NCBI RefSeq assembly: GCF_001625305.1
Contig: NW_017802379.1
Location: 1,829,318 to 1,893,317, forward strand
DNA from: Branchiostoma belcheri
Taxonomy: Eukaryota > Chordata > Leptocardii > Amphioxiformes > Branchiostomatidae
Direction of reading: 5' to 3'
Length of the DNA: 64,000 bases
Part shown: in pieces, positions 10,774-25,550 of the stretch
How the letters are laid out: the number at the start of each line of letters is the position of its first letter
Position numbering within the stretch: the first letter of the stretch is position 1
Position numbers and translations under genes: made by a program
Notes under the pieces: model-generated
What the model was told of the DNA's origin: nothing
Databases searched by the model: none
Seen by the model: only the letters and a program-made list of their open reading frames with translations

Positions 10774-13700
10774 TAAGAACATGACTCGGACTACCTCGGA
10801 CTAGCGCTCCAAATCCCGAAAAAATCGTCTTTCGGAGCGAGATTTTTAAAAAATAGTAATGTAACGTAAACAACTAACATCAAGCCTATGTAAAGACGAT
10901 AATTTTATTTTATGTTGACGGAATTTACCCTTCAATACTATTTGTTTATTTTCAAGTGGTTTACGGGTAGTCCAAAACAGGCCAAACTTGCGCCTTGTAA
11001 CCTGATACGTTTTCGAACCCCCCTAGCAATGGGAAAGAATACCGTAGTGACAGACCGCCGTGGATTTTTCTTTACTGTGATATGCATAGGGAGAGAACTG
11101 GACTAGGCGAGACGCCCACGAAATGTTAATAGTTATGATAGTATGTATGTACCGTTTTGACCTTAACTCTTAAGAAATCATTAATCGTTTTGGTGTGTAA
11201 AGATCCTGGACACAAGAGACACTCCTGCATTCATTTTCCCATTACCACACCCTATTCTTTGACTAAAATTGGGTAGCGTTTTCTTGGATGATTGGAACTG
11301 AAACTAAAAGACTCATGCAGATACACACTGATAGATAAAACGCTTTTCTCATCAATGTCGCCTTGATTGAACGATGTTGCCCTTTAGAAACCTTTCAACG
11401 GGAATACAGATCAATCCATTACCCCCTCAACTAACCTTCACCTACAACTGATTCCGATTCTGAGCTATTTGCTAATTAGGGCAAGAGGAGGCAGAATTCA
11501 GATTTCGCGATAGTTTACTACTCACGACATTTAGCGCTGTGATTGTGCCTCATTAAACACTCATCTACGAAGGTGCACAGCTGAAAATGGGCTCCTGCAG
11601 GATAAGATAAGAGCGAAAAAGTTAAGAAAATGTGCGAGAGAATAATTCTAGAAAGGTTAATCACTGCACAGCCGAGAGAGAGAGGTATGATGTAAAGGTC
11701 GAGCATCTTTTTATGGCGTCAAAGTTGTAGTTGAGGTATTCTTGGCATTTAGGGAAATTGCTACATATGAAGTATCCATGGGAAAGCAAGGTCTGCGATC
11801 AGCCCCACCTACTTGTATATTGTATATATATATAGGATATTGTAGAATTACTTATGTTACAGTTTAGTACATAGAATTCTACGATCTTTTTTATTGCATA
11901 AATGGTTGGAAAGTGTAGTACATTTTTTCCCTCCGTCCAATATCTAACATTAGAGTATAATTCATCTGGAGTCTCTAGAGTATAGTATTACCAGATAGTA
12001 TCAGGTTGATGGATGATCTGATCCTCTCAGTTTCGTAACATCTTCAAAAGAGATCCGAAATAGGCCCCCTATAGTGACATTCATCAGTGAAGTATTTCAG
12101 GATCTGCGCTCCAAGAAGGATTCTCAATGGCAACATACAAATCGTATGTAGCATAAGCGTCGATTGTCGCAATGCGTCACTTACGTCGAGGACATTTACA
12201 AAAGTTTTACCCATCACGGTCGATCGATGAAAGATTTTGCTCGGCAGGATCTAGAAGAAAAAGTTTCAGGTATTCAAATTTACAGCTGCCGAAGTTTGCA
12301 CGACTTACCAAGATGGAATCTAGACCCTTAAAGTTTACAGGCATGCAGTTAAACAGTTTCTTCGTCAAAGCTGATGGTCCACATTACCAGGGTCTAACGC
12401 ACTAAAGGCTTTTGAAGATCAGCATACAATCACAATCACAATCACAATTGACCGCGATAGGATCTAGAACGTTGATGATGGAATGGTACGCGAGGTACTA
12501 CACATTTTAGATTAGAACCTATGTGCACAATTCAGTTACGCAGATTGCCAAAGCGGCGTGTATCTTTAAAAAAGCCGGAAAATGAGTCATGGCCTAGCGC
12601 CCACTCTGGTCATTAGGCAAAGATCATTTGTTGCGTACCTGATCGTTAGCAAAGGTTCTATTACGAATATCCTTGTCGTTAGGTAGGGCAGTAGACGCTC
12701 ATCAGCAAACATGACTCGTCAGGGTAGAACGCCCCATCTGGACGCCATCAGTGTTTCTTTGGCGCAAAACTAACCGTAATGTGGGTCAGAAAAAGCCATG
12801 ATGCTTTCTTGTGAGGGCTCTTCATACTTTGGGGATCAGACAAAATACATTACTGCCAGACATGTCTCCCACACATCACAGTGCATGTCTAACAGCAGAC
12901 TCTCAGCAAATGCTGAGATTACCCTTAGTCTGCTACATTGGGTATTTCAAGAATCCCATGACCAGAACATGACCATGGCAAATCCATGTGTTCATCATTG
13001 TCATCTACCGTGTTCTGCATCTGTAGTTCGGTAGTTATTCAATCAGACCTTCCTCGTTCTGTTTCACTTCTTTCATCCCGAGGTATTTCTTAGCTCTCAA
13101 CGTATCCATTCTGTTGTGTTGCCTTTTTTTCTCATTTTCTTTTTTTCTGAACCGTACTTACTTAAGCTACTTGTAGACTAGGTACCAAAACCATTAAACA
13201 AAATAACCTAATGGTCCTCTCGAAATTATAGTGTGACGTAATGAATACGAACAAATGTGTCGATGAAAACTTGTATCACCCTGGCATGGTGACGAAAACG
13301 TAAAATCAAAATTATTAAGATTAAGATTTGTATCAGATTCTACAGTTCATCTAGTATACTCCATATTCATGCAATCTTACAATAGAATTTAGAGTTTTAG
13401 GTTTATTGATGTTATCCCCAGATATTTATTGATACGGCCCATCTCATGTCAGCTGCTTTATTACTGTCCATGACGGATTATATTCACCCGCTGACAGAAA
13501 ATAGTGCACTAATAACAGCTGATGATAGACTATGATTTTTTTTTAGTATGAAACTTTTGCTTTAGATACGTTACACCCTGCGTTGAAATCAGGCCATGGT
13601 CTTATTTGTGTATAGCATTTTGAATTTTATTACCGTCGGTTGCCACTGCGGATGGATACAACATAAACGATTTAGTCTTTGGAATTCCACAGCTGTGAAC

Positions 13701-14209
13701 CCCCAGTGGCAGACGTCGTGTGCTGGCTTGGCTACTTGTTCGAATTGGTATTTTAATGGCGTGGGCATACAAAGCCATTTAGCTTTTCGTAACGATACGC
13801 TTGTGGCATGATTTCTGTTCTGCATTGCTTCTTATGACTTAGGAGTGAGTTATTGTTTTCCAAGGATGATGTTTGCTTCCTTTTGTCGAGTATTCAACTC
13901 GATGAGTTTGCCCCCCCTCCCACGTTAGGGCCATTTTATAGCCAAGTAGCACAGAGGGCATAGTGTCTGCGTCAGAACATCCAGCTTACTCGGGGTGTGT
14001 TAGTCATGGCTTTTCTTCCAGCTGTCCAGTCTCTTGGAAACCCAGACTTCGGGGACTGTACCTGGTACAGTGGGGCCTGGTTCAGCTTAGTTGGATGTTG
14101 CTTTATTTTCTTCTTAGTTTCTTGGATGTTGACGCCAGAATTATCGAAATATTTTGTAGTACTAATAGAATTTACAACAGGACGAAAGCAATTTCGACCG
14201 GTACTACAC
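10774..14209. other. Intergenic, no gene seen
   Basis: The only structure noted is a short CACAAT microsatellite at 12427-12448 and a small TATA-rich run near 11820. The open frames are short and carry no motif. Confidence 0.45.
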
Positions 14210-14278
14210 ATAGCCTGGTTACCAGACCTATTATAGACCTGGTTACCAGACCTATAATAGGTCTGGTAACCAGGCTAT
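14210..14278. repeat. Perfect 27-base inverted repeat
   Basis: Arms 14210-14236 and 14252-14278 are exact reverse complements (outer bases ATAGCCTGGTTACCAG). The 15-base spacer repeats part of the arm. The structure could form a very stable hairpin. It may be a small fold-back element or a recent inverted duplication. Confidence 0.9.
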
Positions 14279-17200
14279 ACTACACAGAGCCTCGGATTGC
14301 AGTTTTCTTTACATTCGAGCACATTATTTCTACGAGCACATATTATATCCCGTGAAAAAAAACGTATTGTTCATACTGAACATTATGTAGCAGTTTATTT
14401 GATCGATAACAGCTGGTGATGCTACCAGGTGTGCATCGTTAGAGCTCAGGTGAAGTGCTGTGTGATGGTCCTGTTGCGTTAAAGCAAATCCTGACGTCAT
14501 GGACAATACTAGTACTTTGGGGTTGGGTTTCAGCGTGAGCTGGCCAAATTGACTAAAAACCCATTAAATTGTCTGGCGGACAAGACTCATTGCTTGGCAA
14601 CCTGTGGTTAGTGCTGCGTACGTGAGGGCGATGCCAGGCTTGGGGTCCCATACTGAAGGACCTATCCATGTATTATCCAGCCACACTCTACAATATGATA
14701 TGTCCATCTCTTTGACATGGGCAATGAATCTCTTGATTATAGTTCTTCAGGACTTTCCCTTGCGCTGAAGTTCGAAGAATCTCTATGTAATTTTTTTAAT
14801 GCAAGTACCGACCAAATTGAAGACCTTCACCCATGTTATGAAGAATGAATATCGATTAGTTGATGCACTCCCCATTTTATGGTGTTGTGGACAATGTGCT
14901 GAAAGGTTTAGGTAACTTTATCCTGTTCACTATTCTACATTTAATAGGAACATACTGTCGAGGTTATAGTGTGATCCTACAGGCGTCGATGTACCTACTT
15001 ATTTTATACCATCACATGCATTAAAAGCGGTACCTCCCTGGCGTTTGAAGCACTCAAGGCAACAGAATCCCTTGCGTTGAGAAGACGTATTTCTTTGAAG
15101 GTTTCTACCGCCGGCTATAAATACCACACATTCAAACCTCTCTAGCACAATCAGAAAAGTTTCTGGCGTCGGTCCCTACCAAGGGGCCATTATTGCGTCT
15201 CTGTGGTCACATCTACGATTGTAGCTACCCATTTACTCTGTTAGCTAATGGAGTACCAGAACCGATGAGAAAAGATTGATTTAATCCACGGGGAATTCTA
15301 TTCATATGTGAGCCACACCGTATTTTATTTAATGACTCTCAATAGTACTTTTAATATCGTTTGAAAGCTATGATTCCCTGTCCGGAGACACTGTGGACTC
15401 CCCAAATGAAGACATATTTAGTGATTTAATCAGTTTTATTTAGTTTATCTGCTAGATGTTGACACCAGCAATGCGTTTGATAAGGACAACAAAACTGCCA
15501 GGTCGCAGAGCGAGATATTGGTCACCTTTTCAGATATATATGCTTGTTCGTGATAAATTGACAATATTTTTTATAGAAAACCATTTCATGACTAGCCTCT
15601 TGAATGCCCGGAATACCGTTTTTTTAGTTCAATTTATTCGAGGTGCTGTTTCGTAGATGCGTCACGCACTAAATTATAGACATCACACAAGAGTTGAGCA
15701 ATTATATGGCTACTGTCTTTTTCGGTATCAGCTAGGCCCATCCGGAGAAGATCCCTTACATGTGAGTTTGCTAATGGTGTATCTGCTTGTCTTACGTAAC
15801 AACTAGACAGGGTATCTGTTTGCCTCCCTGTCGGTGCAATACTATTTGGTGAATTATAAATCTTTTCAGGCTCATGCCCACTCAGAGGGAAGGATTCTTA
15901 AAGATATCAACGACCCTTGCCTGTTTGGTTAGACAGTTCCTTTGAATAATGCATTGCCACTATTACTGAAGAGTTTACACAGCTCCTGAAGACGGGATTT
16001 AGAAGTTTGTGAGGTGTTCATCCGCCAATAAATCTACGACTTATGTGACGTACGCCTCAACCAGATAGGATCTAAAAGCTTTGTGTCTGCACGGCTCTAC
16101 TAGAAATCAAACTTATCCACAGCAGTACGCCTTAAGCTAGGACCATCCGGAGAAGATCCCTTGTATGTATGTATGTTTTACACTAGTTACACAGATTCCT
16201 TCATTACACAGGTGATGCGTTTAGAGACTAAGCCATCTAAAGTCTGAACATTGTCCAAGATAACTGCATTTCATAAATGAAATGGTTAATAAATAAAAAG
16301 ATATACACATTTAGACTACAAAAAGTAAGGTTCACATTCACGTGTAGCTTATTCATTACAAAGATAACGTATGGATCTGAAGTTACAATAGTCTAAGAGC
16401 AGTTATCAGGTGCTATGTGGAATGATTTGCTCATGCGTCACTAGCAAAATGAACGATACATATACCATCTGTATGTAGTTTTACTATGTTAATCCGAAGT
16501 TATATAGACGTATTCAGGTGTTTTGGACATTGGAAGTCCCCAGAAATAAACTTGCCTATCATAGCTTGCTAGCAGCTCCCTTAGGCAAGCCAAATGGGTC
16601 TGTTTGAATACTGAGTGGCCGTAAACATTCATGGTGTTCCCTGAAATGCCACTGTTGCATAGATGTAGAATTGTGGTACTCAAAAAGTTTGAAAACACAG
16701 AGTGAATGTTATCGCTGCCATTGCAGCTTACTTCGGCACTTTAAGCTTTTCACCAGTCAGGCTGGAGAGATAATGCCACTTGGAATGCACGTTAGCGTTG
16801 GTTATGAATGCGAGTTAGTTCAGTCACCCTTGTGAGCGCATGGCAACAGCACAAGATGCGTCCCTCGAGAGAGAAACGTCCCATCCAGACGCCGTTTGAT
16901 GCACAACCGGCCTGAAGAGGGGGTATCACATAAATATTCGCCAGAACCCAGGACCTCAGTATAGTCAACATCCAGGCTACTTGATGTGCACGTTGTCGAG
17001 GGCTACAAATTTGAATTGGGTTCTGTAACTTTTTGTGTGCTGTTTAGCAATTCAACGCGTTTCAGAAATACAGCGCCATAAATGAGGCCATTCGATGCCT
17101 TTTGACGCACGATTACCGATGATAACGACCATCTCAGGTGCCGTTACCTGCGCCGGTAACAAAACACAGGTCAAGAAGTAAGAGCTAAATGCGTTGCAAG

Positions 17201-18941
17201 TTGTATGAGGTATGTCCACCAGGTTATTCAATTTTTGGGCACTCATTCAGGACACGTGTGGCTAGTCGCTTGAGAAAAGAGGTAATACAAAGGGGCCCAA
17301 TATCGTAATAACGCATGCGCCATAGCATTGTTTAGGCTAGCAGATTTTAACAAATTGTAACGTATATATGGTTGACACATGTCAAGCTTACAAGAAAACA
17401 TTTACGATTTTGTCCTCAGATTCAGTGTCTGTAACGTCTCCCATCACCGAAGCTGCAGCAGCATTGACAAAACTACAATTGATTGCTTTCTACAAATGTA
17501 ATAGGCTATGATAGAGTATCAATGGTCGTTTATCTGGTTTATAATTGTGTAATTTTGTGCAAGACTGTGGATAATAGTACTTCTGTTACCCCCAATCAAT
17601 TTCATTTTTCTGCAGCACAACAGAAGAACAAGTCTCACTACAAGCTGCTAAGTAACCAGATTCCATACACGTTGGGTCCTTAATTTTTAAAGAAACCCAA
17701 CAACCCCTTATGCATCTAATGGTAACGTTGCTAAGCCAGTAGACTCAACTTCCTTTGGGGCTTTACATGACTTTCCTTAGTCCACCCAGATGTAAAATGG
17801 GTAGCTGACTTCGTCTGGGGAGGATGCGGTAGAAGCAAGGGGTGGGCTCTGCCGTTCAAATCCATGACCTAGACACATCAGAATAACAACCCACTGCTGC
17901 TTCGGCATCAACAATGGACATAACGTCAATGTATGTATAACGTTTTACTCATGTAAACTCGTGGTCAATTATAACGTGAACATCTTGTATATAACTGAGC
18001 TTAACTACAAAAATGGCAATACTTCTTAAAAGCCAGAATTACTGACGAAACCCAGCTGCAAAGCTGTTTGGTAAATCCTCTTGATCAAAGCAATGTGGCG
18101 GGCGGCTGAACATGAAGTCTAATGTCATTGACGTCTTTTGCCAAAGGCAGCTGGTTCAGAACTAATGATATTTCAAGCTATTCAAAATCTCAGATGATTG
18201 GGTCTCCCTCTGAAGACGTGCGATGAAAAGAAACGACCCCGTACCCAATGGTGAGGAGCGGATAATGGCTTTTTAATCATCAAAGGGTCGAAAGTCGCAA
18301 CGTGGGGAGTCGGTCATGTGAGAAATAATGCCATGTTTGAGAAAGTAGCATTTGCCGTCTATATACATGCAGAAAGACTTGGCGTGTCCGTGTATCCATG
18401 GAAGAACGACGGTTGCGCAAATATGAAACTATGGCTATTCTCTAAATAATATTAATAAATTCACATACTGATTGCTGTCCACTCGTCACTGAAACTCAAC
18501 GGGGGAATAACTTATTAGAACATACCTGGGCTCCAAATACCAGGAATTGAGCTTCACCACAAGGGACCATGCCTGGCTCCTGAACAATCTCTTGCCAGTC
18601 AGGGAGAATTACTGTCCTGCTCATTTAGGGACTTACGTAACGTTCTTGACGTGTAAAATAACTAGCTGTCGTATCAAACACAGCAGGTAGTACATCACCG
18701 AACGCACTGGAAAATTGTTTGGCTGACTTCGCCAATCTGCGCTGAAAGGTTCTGGTAGATAAAACCTACGATACGACAGTGGCGCATACATGCAATGCAA
18801 AAATAGGTACATGCATAAAGACTGCCTTGTTATTGGAAAAAATGCCGAAACTCTTGATTAGCCCTACGTGATGGTATACTGTATTGATGTTTAGTAATTA
18901 GGGTGTTGCTTTTCATTATATACCCTTTTCTTTTTTGTACG
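14279..18941. other. Intergenic, no gene seen
   Basis: One direct repeat of about 28 bases was noticed: CCATCCGGAGAAGATCCCTT occurs near 15738 and again near 16142. Nothing else was recognised in this 4.7 kb. Confidence 0.4.
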
Positions 18942-19263
18942 ATGTTTTTTATTATTGTGGATTGTTCCATGTATGACAGCGAAAGAAACGTTCTTTTCGA
19001 TTTTGTGTCAAGCAAATACTCCCAATTTAAGTATTTGAATAGTATAGAGAAATTTATATTCCTTGTAGTCTTTAACAAACCAGCTTTAACTACTCATACA
19101 GCCAACTACATTTATAAGATTACCAGAAAGCGAGAGGAAGTAGAACGTACTTGTGTACTATAGCCGTTTTATTATCAACATTGATGATGTACTTTGTCAA
19201 TATGTGACCTGTCTTTAGCCCAGTGGGGCAAAATGTACAATAAAGGTCTTCATTCATTCATTT
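18942..19263 (+). mobile_element. LINE 3' end: reverse-transcriptase C-terminus and 3' UTR
   Basis: The frame from 18942 to the TAG at 19161-19163 begins MFFIIVDCSMYDSERN and contains SIEKFIFLVV and NYIYKI. Family knowledge: many non-LTR retrotransposons end ORF2 with a CP-x-Y-x2-x-R cysteine motif, then an EK-x-x-FLL segment and a final F/Y-I helix. Here the cysteine-proline is CS. About 85 bases after the stop come CAATAAAGGTCTTC and a short ATTC repeat tail (to 19263), a usual LINE end. Nothing of the main RT domain lies upstream, so this is a 5'-truncated dead copy. Confidence 0.65.
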
Positions 19264-22200
19264 AATAGTTGTTGCCATACATGTGGAATGGTAGATGAGG
19301 ATAACATGGCGAAGGTACATACAAACCAAAGGTTGTTGTGGCCGATACGGTATTTTGTAATAGTCCACGTCACTCGCGTCCCCTCTCTATTCCTATGGTC
19401 AGTCGACTGCTTTATCTAGTGCACTATAGATGTTCCTGTTTTATAAGTTACCGGTAGTACTGTTGAGTTCCTCCAGGCTAAATAATGGTGTTACATTCTT
19501 CAAGGAAATTTCTTTCTCATGTCAGGTCTCAGGAGTACTGCTCAGTCGGGACATGTACTGCACAGTCTTGACGACTTGTGCGTTTCTTGTAAATCCAGAG
19601 CGTCAATCTACGAAATTCAATGTAAGTACGCATATGGAGTTCATATGTGCCCCCAGTATACACACATGTGAACGTACTGGTACGTAGATGGATGGCTGGA
19701 ATGGGTTTTCATAGTGCATAACATAATCCACTCATCTCAACACACGGATTCTCTAGCAGGCGATGACGTGGGTTCTACACCTGTCCTCGCTCCAGGAAAT
19801 GAATGATGGATCACGCGGGTTTTACCGAATAAATGTATATTCCACCCAACCATATTATCACCCAACTTGTTGATTCTGACGGGGTGTTAAAAGGGGCCAT
19901 AGCACGCCATAGGACATACTTCGAGGACTATCATATAGGTGTGTCCATTCTGCACGTTGCGACACATCTTCGGGTGTTTGCATTCTGAATGCTGTGAGCA
20001 CAGTCATCTAGGTGTTTATATTTTGAATATTGTGAGCAACACCTATTCATCTTGAATACTGTGAGCACAATTATGAGTATCACATTGATGAACACAGGTA
20101 TCTAACTGTTTCTAAATACTGGACAGGCATCTACTAACCGCTATTCGGAGTGATTTGCGCCTGCCTGAACGTGCTTTCTAATACTTTGGGTACATGAGGT
20201 TATCTCATGAGGTTATCTAGACATTCTCCCCTTTGTGCTGGAAGACCGATGTACTCGTTATTGCCACGGTAGATGGCGCAATTACAACAATTAATCATCC
20301 CTGCCTAACCTTGGTTCTGTAGTTCGGCAACAACGAGAATTGGAAAATCGAAATATACATGTACAAAATGGTTAGGGATGGGCCATCAGAACGGCCGTAG
20401 CAGGATGTTAATGTTAACTTTAATGCTAAACTCAATAGATCAGGAACAAAAGGTAATTTGGTCAGGAAATTTAGTTATATGCAAAAACCAAGGGAACTTA
20501 CAAGGTAGAAATGAGAAAAAGTAAGTCGGCAGCCCATCTTCTACGGTGATTTTCTGTTGCAGAAATAAGATGCCGATCTTTGTTTTCCCTGGTTTGTGGT
20601 ATGTTTGATTTCTTCGGAGGAATGTTGCAATCTTCACCATGAAATAGCCCTCTTGCCGCTGGCTGTATCTCTTACACACTCTGGCGAGCTAGGGCCGTCA
20701 ACCTATAGTGGACTACAGTAACCCCGGGGTTAGATCACGAACTTACCGGCCATTAAACTACCAAGGAAAATTATACTAGCGCCAAGTTGTTGCCCTTCGG
20801 AGGGCCGTTTCGAAAAGCCAAGGCATAGTTACAGACGTAACGAGAATCTATGGATTCCTTTTATTTACATAGTTTTCATTCCCTTGCCAAGTGTAAAGGA
20901 ACTGACACAATTAGAAAGTTTATATTGGCGTTGCCAGCTCGACCATATGAGGTCTTAATTGCGTCCCTGGGGTTACTTTGGTCGTGGTTAAAATTGCTGT
21001 AACTATTCTTTACGTCGAAGAAATTGATGTTGAAAGGCTGGGCTTGTTGCCCAAGTGGCTGGTATTTGATAGAGACCTCATCAGTCCCTCGTGGGTCTTG
21101 TTAACCTTTGCGCTCAGACAGACGGTGCATATTTAGTAACCTGCTTCATAATAAACTTCTTTAGTAAGCAATCAGCGAAGAAAGGTCAAAGGATGAACAA
21201 CTGAAGAGAAGCCTTTCACCAAAGTTGGACCGTTGCACTCCTTAGAAGATCACGTAAGTTTTTAAAAATCCACCGAATTCGAAGAAGGTTGTTCTTCTGC
21301 GGCACTTTAATTGGCGCAGTGCTGGAAAATCGCAAATCAAATCAGAATGCAAAGTACCAGTGCAAAGCTTGGCACAAAAGCTGCGCAGTTACTGCTGGGC
21401 AAACAGTTATTTGGTATGCAGTAGAGCAGAGCAGCCGTGCTGCACAATGGAGAATAGAGCATAAAGGTGGCACCACGTCTGGCATATGTCAGCAGGCTCC
21501 AGTTGGTCGAAACCTCGGTTTTTGTGGTTCATTTCCACCGGGGACGTGATACCTCTGGCCTGGGCCTAATATCACTCAAGTGTCGCCATTTTGATGCACA
21601 ATAGGCACGTCTCTAGCATATAAATCATATTGAAGATTGTAATTGTATGATTTTCATGCAAATGATGTGGTTAGAATAGGCCACACATTGTACCTGACGC
21701 TAGGCCCTAATGCCCAGCAAATATGGTTACAGGAGCAAAATTAGAGACCGACTTTCATGTCATGAACAGGTACCGTCGGTACGTTTCTATACATCTGATT
21801 GTTATGATGTTATGTAACTTAGATGCCTGCAGGTAACGTGGAATTAGATTAGACTGGCGTCGTTGTTGGTACTGCAACGTGATCGAAAGACTGTGTCTGG
21901 CTATAGAGCAAAGTTGCATGAGGCTTATCTAGTGGAAGAGCCGCGTAAGTCCCTGAAATGGATTTCAAATGTCAGCTTGGGAATCTCCTCAGCCGGTGAA
22001 TATGTGTTTTTGCCCGCTGAATTCTAAAAAAGGTTATGTCCAGGGTGCGGCATTACGTCGGGATATTTCTGTAATCTGTTCACTGGTGCTTTGCTGTGTA
22101 CGTGTCGAGCGAGTTCGCCGTGACGCTGCTGGTGTGTACAGCGTGATCCTCTTACCAGGCGGCCATGGGTTTTCCCTCAGACACCGCGATCTACTTAATA

Positions 22201-22904
22201 ATACGTACTATATTATAACCTTCACATTGCTCAGGTCTTGCTATATAACCAATAAAAGATGCAATCATTATGGAAAACTGGACCGCCTAAATGCAATATG
22301 CTGAGGAACCGTTCTTGTAACAAATAGAGAACATTATTTCTTAATGATTATGCATTAAATGGGACAATTCATAGTTTTTATTGCATTTAAGTGATAATGA
22401 TTTCTGAACATATGATCAGTTGCTTGCAATTGATCACCATAGTGTAATAAAATGCTTGTACCTTGATCTATTATCCAGCAGGCTCGGTGTCCGTGCGGGG
22501 CGAAGAGGTTGCGCTTACTTGAATTAAGCCTGGCCATTAGGTTTACTGTCTCTCGCATAGGTAGAAGATTGCCCATCCTTTAGCCAAATGGAAACAGACA
22601 TTCACATAAATGAGTTGGGTTTAAATGGTTTGCTGTGCAATTCTTGGCGGTCTCGAAAGAACAAAGAATAGCAGGTACTAGTATTTGTTTCCCCATTTGA
22701 AGGCCAAAGGTGTCGTGACACCCGGGTTATCACTAACCCACTGGGCCCTCTTGCTTTTATCAATCTTCTCACCTCTGTGACTCCTGTATCCCTCGGCGTA
22801 CACGTGTCAGGACAGATTAAGGAAAGGAAAGGTCTCCCATGCTTCTTATGCAGAGCGTAGGGTGGTGCCCATATCCATTTCTGTAGCCCTTGGGCGACAC
22901 ACAA
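19264..22904. other. Intergenic; one short tandem array
   Basis: At 19973-20077 a unit of about 38-40 bases with core TTGAATAYTGTGAGCA is repeated about three times. No gene was recognised elsewhere. Confidence 0.45.
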
Positions 22905-23112
22905 TTGTGCAATGCACTACAGCAGGGGGCTAGTCCGCTGGTAGTGCTGTGTGTTTGACCTCCCCACACTTTTTCTCATATGTGCTGAGTGCTAAGCAGA
23001 GAAAGAGGTGTGTACCATTTTTAAAGTCTTTGGTATGACCCGGCCGGGGTTTGAACTCACGACCTCCCGGTTACAAAGCGAGCACTCTACCAATTGAGCT
23101 ATTGCACCGGTT
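22905..23112 (-). mobile_element. tRNA-derived SINE
   Basis: Read on the minus strand, the head (23112-23037) has an A box TAGCTCAATTGG and a B box GAGTTCAAACC with tRNA spacing. The T-stem does not pair well, so this is not a working tRNA gene. A non-tRNA body follows down to about 22905 and ends near TGTAGTGCATTGCAC. The internal promoter could still recruit Pol III. Confidence 0.75.
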
Positions 23113-25550
23113 AACAGATTAGGAGAAATATTTATTACTTGGAGTGTTTTGGGCAGCGTTTGGCAATGAAGCATGAACGTTGCGTTCACATGAGTCACAG
23201 ACGACTATACCTGACTCGCATTGCCGAGATTTGACGAGTGGACCGTTTCCTTCATATTAAACTGCCATGATCTCCGTGTCCGAGTGCTAATGGTGCCCAC
23301 GCTTTCAGCAACAGACCGTGACCAAAGAACTTTGGAGCATCAGTAAAACGCCATTAAAACCTGGCTGTGAAAACGGCGGTGTGATCTTGTTTTGATTCCT
23401 CTCATGGCCTTGGTCGTGGAAGGCTGTCTGAAGAATAATGTTACATTTTCTTGGAAGCCAGTAAGGCCTTGGGGTATCATACATTGGCTATAATACTGAT
23501 GCAAAAAGGATGGTGTGTTTGTCATAGATAAGACTCTGAAATGATATATAGAGTCTGCATCATTTACAACAGGTTGGGTTACTTCAAGGTAACATGTCCT
23601 TATTAAAGAACGCATTACCTTCACTCCTTTTGTTATCTTCAACTGAAGTAAGGCATAATGCTTTTCGAGTAGCATCTAGCTCTAATGCACAAAGGCTACA
23701 CTACGGCTCGCGTATTTAGCCAAGCGCACCTGGCCATCCCTACTCATCGATAAGTGTGCTGGGTTCTTTTAATTACGGAGGTTCGACGCCATAACCTCTC
23801 ATACACAGAGCAGTCACAACCAGAAAGAACGGTTAACTAATGTCAACAATGTTAAACTGGCCTCCTGAAAGATTGTTCTGTAATGCATTTTCCAAATATA
23901 TGGTAGTGTGATCTAGCGCTACAGGTTGCACCTAGTGAAATTTCTAACACTATGTACCAATGCTCGAGACAACCAAAGGAGTGCAATTTGTCAAACGGAT
24001 AAAACACATTGTTGGCGACTTCACATATCTATGTGTGCCTCTGCCATGTTTTACCTCTTTGAATACATATATATTTGCTATCTGCATATTAAAAAACACG
24101 GCTTCCTTTCAAAAATAAGCCGGCTATCGCACCGTGCTGAGTGTGATTACACAGCTGCAGCGGGCGGCTATTCAACAGATAAGAACCTTACTCCTTAGAA
24201 CGTCTGACGCCGGCGTTCATTTCAAAATGAGCAGACGAAGATGTTAACGAAAATTACAGAAACCTTACTTGTCTCTTACCTAATTGAGAATAATCTAACG
24301 AGCTGTCTGGACAAAACTGATACTAGTACCTGGCGGTAACAGAAGTCAGGAGGAAGAAAAATGTCGTAGAGTTCACTCGGTAGATTGCCAGGAGTTTAGT
24401 AAACCAACCCTTCATTTCATGTCGTTACTGCCAATGAACAACATTTGGTTCCCAAAGGTTTCGTTAGTACTTACCAGTCGATGGTTGCAGACCACAGCCT
24501 CACAGACCACAGCTTTGTCTTCGAATGTAGACAGGGGCCGGGTACAGCCTAGTTTTATACCTATCCCCTGGAATATTCAATGTTGTACGTCACGCCAATA
24601 CCCAGGCGACTCGTTCGGACGAGATTGGCCGTCTTCATCTAAGGCGTCTACGTCACAAGTCATTTTGTGTGGGCTCCGTTTACAGTTGTTGTGAACTGTG
24701 TACAGTAGATCAATCTGTCATGCAATATGTATAGTAGGGACCTTGCGTTTTTATGTCTCATTCGTGCCCGTAGATCAACAAAAAGCTTCTCAAGCAAAGT
24801 TGTTGATCCACCCGTCTGACCAGATTAGACAGTTTTATTCGAGGAAAGCACATTTATGTAGTTTCAATCTGCTCCATCCACGCAATAGCCATTGCTTTCC
24901 CCAAGCTCTAACAACACTTTGAACGGAATAGGCAATTAGTGAAACCGGCACACCATAGATGAGATCAATTGTTGAAAAGGTTAGAAAGAAAACCTTAGCA
25001 GTCACAAAGTTCGTAATGGTGTGTTTAATCTTCCCACATAGGCGGGATTGAGCAGCCCGACTCTGCGCAAGGTAATGTGTAATTGTATATCATCGAGTCT
25101 GCTGATTACATAGGGAATACTGAAGACAGATGCCACCACGAGGCAGGAAAGAAAACAAAAACGTTATAGTCTTGATGAGAACATGAAGAAACACGGCAAC
25201 AAACTAGAAGATTCTAATCAGCTACACCTAGGGTAGGATGTCGTACGTGTAGCTAGTCAGTTGAAACCTTGTGCTGGACTTGGTGATTTGTTGAATATAT
25301 ATGACCATCGATGAATAGAAATCGATTCAGGCATATCATACCTAGCATGCAGGCGAAGTTTATCTTCTAAACACCCCCTCCCTCTTTCTCACACATATTC
25401 CTGAACTCTTGGGATGCGTTTTGCTTTGATGAATGATGAATATCCCGTGTAATCCTACAGGCTGCCGCCGGCGATAAGAGAGAAGGAGCCCGGGTATGCC
25501 ATTGGTCCTGCTGGCACACAAAATCCTCTGGCTAAGCTTGGCAATCGTAC
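23113..25550. other. Intergenic, no gene seen
   Basis: No exon or repeat family was recognised. Confidence 0.4.

Noticed and set aside
23037-23112. A working tRNA gene
   Set aside because: A and B boxes are present, but the T-stem does not pair and a SINE body follows.
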